Assembly (NCBI GenBank): GCA_033961575.1
Contig: CM066728.1
Coordinates: 110,192,852-110,256,851 of the forward strand
Length of the DNA stretch: 64,000 nt
Direction: 5' to 3'
From: Aselliscus stoliczkanus
Taxonomy: Eukaryota; Chordata; Mammalia; Chiroptera; Hipposideridae
Made by a program: the position numbers and the translations under genes. Under the pieces are notes generated by a model that saw only the letters and a list, made by a program, of their open reading frames with translations, did no database searches and had not been told where the DNA came from. Each line of letters starts with the position of its first letter. The first letter of the stretch is position 1. Positions 59,231 to 64,000 of the stretch are shown here, piece by piece.

Positions 59231-60539
59231 GGAAGTGTGTTGGTCAATGAAGCCACACAGAGAAGCGTATGGAGGCGAGGTCTCCGCCTGGCAGAGTCCC
59301 GGATGGGGAAGACCAGGGGTGCATGCGTCACTGTGGGATGTGAACGTCAGCTCCCATTAGCGTCATGGATGAAGAGCTGAAACTCCATGTGCTGATGTCA
59401 CCCATGGTCCCTCTGGCTAGGCTCATGCTTGGGCATGACTGAGCTTGTCCTCTTGGCCAAACAGGTCACACAGCTCAGCCCAGAGTCAACGAGGCTGATG
59501 TAGGGGTACCCCAGGGAATGGGTGCAAGAAGGAAAAGCAATGCAGATATTTTCCAAACAGTCTACCACAACATCTACAAGGGCACAATCAGCACACTCTG
59601 TGGCATGCCCTGCACCAAAACCAGGTGGCCTACATGTGACAGAAAAACAAAAGAGCTAGTAGGAGGCCGCGGGGAAGAATATATGCCTGATTTGGGGGTA
59701 AGCAGAGTCTTTTCCAGCCGTGCACAGAGTGCTCATACTAAACAGAAAATATGGGTAACTTGATCTTCATTAGAATGAGAAAAGAATCTTCTGTTAAAGA
59801 AAATAAAGGTCAAAGGTAACACAACAATATTTTAAAACCCTTTTCACACTCCAATTCATAGCCAAAAAAATATTGAAGCACTTGAGATTTTTTAGTTGGA
59901 TTTCCTCCTTTTCCAAGTGAAAAATAGATGGTCCCCCCAAAATATTGTATTACTTGCCAAGGTCAAGACCTCCCCAGGCATAGGTGATAAAGCCTTGTTC
60001 GGTCCGTCAGCTCGGACCCCCTCTGCTGCTCTTTCCATCACATGGCAGTGCCCGTTCTCATCTTAGTGTTACATGGGCTCTGCAAAAACTACAACCCACT
60101 GTGATCTGTTCGTTTGTTTTTTTGTAAAATGAGCTCTATATAGCTGAGCAGGATGCGACTGAAATGTATTATTGTCATTATGTCCCATAGCCAGCTGAAT
60201 GGGCTCTCAGGTCAAATCAATTTTCTCATCGGCAGAGGTGGTGTAGGGTACAGCAGGGATCCGTGTACCCTCAAACTTCTAATTCTGTGATGGTCACCTC
60301 TCTCGTGCATTGGTGTAGACTCATGAGGTCTGAGCAGAGGCGTGTTCACCAATCAGTAGGACATGCCTCAACTTTTTGAAAAAATAAATTGAAGATGGGT
60401 CCATGTCACCATGAAGTTTAAAGTAATGAGCTAAACTTCCTTTACGCCCCAGGCCTCTGGGACGCAGACATGAGTAAATGTGATGAGGTCTGAGCCTGTT
60501 CTTAGGAAATGACACATGACTTGATTGACGAGGCTGATG

Positions 60540-60960
60540 AATTTACTCCAAACATGTATCTGTCCTTCTGGACTCTACCAAGTATGGAGAAAAGCTGTGC
60601 TGACAATTTCAGGCCAGTTGAGTTCCTTATTATATATTTTTTTCCATTTACCAAATGCTAGACTGCTAATAAAGGAAAGCAGATTCATCGTTACAAGTTA
60701 GCCATTTAACCTTACTCATTGTTGGGATCGTATCCAAACAGCCACCTAATCGGTGAAGAATATAACAGTATTTTGATTACTTGGAAATGAGGAAGTCAGC
60801 AGACATCTCAAAGATGACAGTCTCAGATTCATTAAGCTGATGAAAAATCAGTGTTAACACATTATAGATATGTCCAATTCACAATTGGCCATCTCAGGTA
60901 AAATAAACCCTCATAGTGAATTTGACAATGAGAGTCTTTTTGGGAAAATGTAATCTTCCA
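60540..60960. other. Repeat-poor block, possible conserved non-coding sequence
   Basis: No repeat texture. Motif cores such as TTGATTACTTGG, CATTAAGCTGATGAA and GTCCAATTCACAATTGGCC are present. Conservation is not measurable here. Confidence 0.22.
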
Positions 60961-61504
60961 ATAAAACACACTGTGAGCATGTAAAATCTTGCATGTTTGT
61001 TATAATCATATTGTCCAGAGAAATTTGTAAATCCCTTGAACGTTAAGATTTATTACTGAATTATGACAGAAGGGTTTCACTGATGAGTACAAAAACAATC
61101 GAACACACTTCAGAGTACATCTGGCCAGTCCAGAATCACAGGACTAAAATGGTGTTGAATTCCAGAGCTTTAATAATCATTCTGAAGGTCACATGCTCAT
61201 TGGAAGATTGTAGCCCATATTTAATGTCATCAAAACAATCAGTCGCTAAGCATGTAAATATTTTCTTTCCATGAGTTTTCCTATATTTCTTGGCAGTTAA
61301 AAAAAACTTTTTCTTGATGCTTTTATGCTAATTCTCACTGAACACCCAGACTTTGCATCCTGTTTTCCAAGTTGTCAGAGCACATTTCAAAAAGTTGAAA
61401 ATGTTTATATGTCTTTATCGTTATGATGAAAATGAAAAAAGCAATACCATTTTTTTAAAAAGAATCTAGAAAATTATAGAAAGGATTTGAGATAAAGAAA
61501 TATC

Positions 61505-61670
61505 CAATTTTAAAATTTATTGGGGTGGCAATGGTTAGAAAAGTTACATAGGTTTCAATAGGTGTACAATTCTATGATACGTCATCTATATATCACACTG
61601 TGTGCTCACCAGAGTCAGTTTTCCTTCCATCACCATAGATTTGACCCTGTCTGCCCAATCTTTCTTGTTA
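61505..61670 (-). mobile_element. L1 3' UTR fragment, minus strand
   Basis: AAAATTTATTGGGGTGGCAA, then GTTACATAGGTTTCAATAGG, TGTACAATTCTATGATACGT, CATCTATATATCACACTGTG, then CCTTCCATCACCATAGATTT closely follow the reverse complement of an L1 3' UTR common in laurasiatherian genomes. The 3' end is at the low coordinate. Confidence 0.6.
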
Positions 61671-62342
61671 CTACAAATAAGAGCTTGTGCACATCAAGTG
61701 AAATGTTCTTCTTCACTACAGGAAGCAGAATTCTTCACAAACACGCTGAACAGCTGCAAGAAAAAGCTACAAACAATGCTAGCAATCCCCAACTCCATTC
61801 CATGAGAGAGCCATGTAAGGAGCAACAAATGATAAAGGACCCTGACGTCATGCCAGTTGTGGAATAATGTTAACACTGCCTTTTATGATAATACAAATAA
61901 AAGAAAAACGAGCAAATGCGCATTCCTACTAAATAGATTTATATTACCAGCACCCAGATATTGTCCACAAATCCTCACTCTTTCCGGGGGGCACAAAATG
62001 TGGAAAGCAGTCGTCATTCCTTGAGGGTGTAAAATCTGCTGCCCGAGGTCTCAGAGTAGCACTATGAGGAAGGGACCGCAAGGTGAAGGCTGCTGGCCAG
62101 GGTGCTGGCTCAGAGGATATGTCACTAGGTCTTCTGGAGAGCTGAGGGAAGAGGCAGCGGTGGAGGTCAGCCAGCCACAGGCTCACGGCTACAGGTGGGC
62201 GTGGGGGGGGCAGTCCATCGGATAACAGACAACAGACGAGAGTAACACTGGCAGACGTAGTGCGTGACCTGGCCGGAGTGGTGTTTTAGAAGCAAGACGC
62301 CTTAATTTGTACAACAGAGAGAAAGAAAAGGGGCTCTACTGG

Positions 62343-62357
62343 AAAACTAAGAGGGAA

Positions 62358-62391
<34 letters not shown>

Positions 62392-62399
62392 AGAAGGAA
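62343..62399. repeat. (GA)n/(GAAA)n microsatellite
   Basis: Interrupted purine tract AGAGAAAGAGAGAGAGAGAG continuing to AAGGAAAA. Confidence 0.9.
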
Positions 62400-64000
62400 A
62401 ACGCAGGAATTCTAGAATCCAAAGCAAGGTCAGTGAAAGAGCCAGACGCCAGCTGAACCCTGACCGTGTCTACAGAAGACAGCGGATGGTATACTTAGTC
62501 CTTAAATCTGAGCTTGCAGTAGCTAGTTCTTAGCTTTGATTTCCAGACATATATGTTGCAGAGGCTCAGAAGGCAGCTCCCTGGCTGCTACCCTGGCACA
62601 TCTTGGTGCTGCCAACCTGTTCTTTCTGCCTCCAGCTCTGGCTGGGCCAGTTGAGCCATGACTGCTGCAGCTGCCTCCCTTTGCTCTGTCTCTGTTCCAT
62701 TGCTGGCACCACACTGTGGCAAAACCAGGAAAAGTATGAGAAAAAGAGCTGTGTTCCTGGTGCCTGTGTGGATGGCCCAGGATGGAATCCTCTAGGGCTG
62801 GGGTCCAGAGGACAGCAGAAGTGGGCGGTCACACAGGTGTCCTCAGGTGAGAGGGGAAAGCTTACACACAGGTAACTTTCCATCAATGGTTCTTTTTTTG
62901 TGTTTGTATTAAAATTTATAAACACTCACTTTATGACATATAAATATAATTTTATTGTTACAAATCTGGAAAATATAGTTTATACATCAAAGGCATAATA
63001 TATAGAGTATTATGTACATATAAAGTACATAAAGTATGTGGAAACATTTTTATAAATGCATGTGCATATATAGGTATATATATATGTAGCTACAGTTTTA
63101 TTTTTTCAAATTCTGTGTTAATAAAAGCTTTACTTTTCTTGAAATATTGGTATTTTCCCTATTTTCTATTAACACAGATTAAACCTACAATTAATATACA
63201 CTGATTATATCTATAACAAGATTGCTTTGGTTTCTAGAAAGATCCTAGTCCAATTTCAAGCTTCAATATACAGATAAAGATTGTCCTTCAGGATCTACAT
63301 GTTGGTGTGTTTTTCCTTGGTCTTCATGGTTTAATTTTCATTCGCTTTTCTCTTCATCTAACTTGGAATTCGACTAATTTTTTCTTGAGATAATCCATTC
63401 CAATTTCTTAAGGTAAAGTGGTTTCATTTGTTAGTTTTTTCCCAAGAATATACAATTGGAGTGAGTGACAGTTCTCATACTTTCCTTGACAGACCTCAGC
63501 ATTGTGACTGTGCTTAGCTGAGAACTAGACCCGGCTCTGTCCCCCTTTGTTTCCTGCAGTGCAGGCACCTTTTGGAAACAAGGAACCTCTTGCCCCCCTC
63601 TACTAGAATTAGGAGGTTACTGTGAGTCAGTAAGCTGTTAGCAAGCCAATGGAATCCTTCTGCATCTGGGAAAATGTGTTTCTGTCAATTGAATAAATGG
63701 GTCCTTCATCCTGAATATGAGCAGCTCTCCTTCCTGGGGCCAAAGAAACACTAATGTCCCTGAAATGGCAAAGGTGGAAATTGGTGCATCTTCAGGGGGA
63801 ACAGAAATATCAAACCCCAGTGTGTTCCAGGTGCTGCCATATGGTCCCAGAAGAATGTGTTCAGGAGGGAAGAAAAGGGTGCTGAGGAGTTGAGGTGGGT
63901 CCAGCTCCTAAATTCTTACGCCCATGTGTTCCAATCTTTGTGTTGATGCTCAGAGATAAATCACCTTCAAAGTTAAGATCTACTTTCTAAACAAATAATG

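Larger units (their letters stand above)
56585..64000 (-). other. ADAMTS16: ADAMTS16 intron, partial, upstream of the disintegrin exon
   Basis: It ends at the acceptor TGTTTTAG. I looked for the preceding metalloproteinase exon on the minus strand and did not find it, so it must lie beyond the window. The stretch holds L1 debris, (AAAC)n and (GA)n runs, and a repeat-poor block at 60540-60960. 62400-64000 is unassigned and AT-rich. Confidence 0.85.

Noticed and set aside
61944..62186. Minus-strand frame considered as the missing metalloproteinase exon
   Set aside because: It has no HExxH motif, Met-turn or ADAMTS cysteine pattern, and no matching splice phase (two bases before Ser).

Overview
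The window is a 64 kb piece of a placental-mammal nuclear chromosome. It carries the 3' two-thirds of one protein-coding gene on the minus strand, ADAMTS16, a secreted zinc metalloproteinase with thrombospondin motifs. Twelve consecutive coding exons lie between 56584 (upstream in the transcript) and 2091 (downstream). Their reading phases chain without a break, giving 653 complete codons plus one leading base that completes a split codon. Eleven of the twelve donors are GT and one is GC. The exons encode the disintegrin-like module, the first TSP1 repeat, the cysteine-rich and spacer regions, and TSP1 repeats 2 to 5, and they end at the start of TSP1 repeat 6. The signal peptide, propeptide and catalytic domain lie beyond position 64000. 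The end of TSP1-6 and the C-terminal PLAC domain lie before position 1. No other convincing protein gene, RNA gene, CRISPR array or prokaryotic system was found.

Layout from high to low coordinate: 56585-64000 is intron with old L1 debris. 56431-56584 is the first disintegrin exon, with a GC donor. An 8.9 kb intron follows, holding a decayed L1, two tRNA-derived SINEs and a short microsatellite. Eight exons then lie between 47484 and 32173 with introns of 0.4 to 4.3 kb. The second of their introns carries a small mariner-type inverted-repeat element. A single 27 kb intron (5205-32172) follows. It holds most of the interspersed and tandem repeats: a near-full-length MER20, several MIR and L2 copies, L1M fragments, one tRNA-SINE, several minisatellites and microsatellites, and a few repeat-poor stretches that look like conserved regulatory DNA. 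Three GC-rich exons (5204-2091) close the window, two of them separated by an intron of only 161 bases.

Species: the tRNA-derived SINEs at 24201, 52454 and 54449 resemble, from memory, the RHIN-type SINEs of rhinolophoid bats, so a horseshoe-bat-like genome (Yinpterochiroptera) is my best guess. The placental-mammal assignment is firm from MIR, L2, MER20 and L1M. The bat assignment is moderate and needs a repeat-library search.

The most useful observations are a non-canonical GC-AG intron, a tandem acceptor that could drop four residues in frame, a microsatellite that forms the polypyrimidine tract of an exon, the mariner hairpin, and monomeric versus dimeric forms of the SINE. I found no evidence of a novel biological system. 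Repeat family names are from memory of consensus sequences and were not searched.
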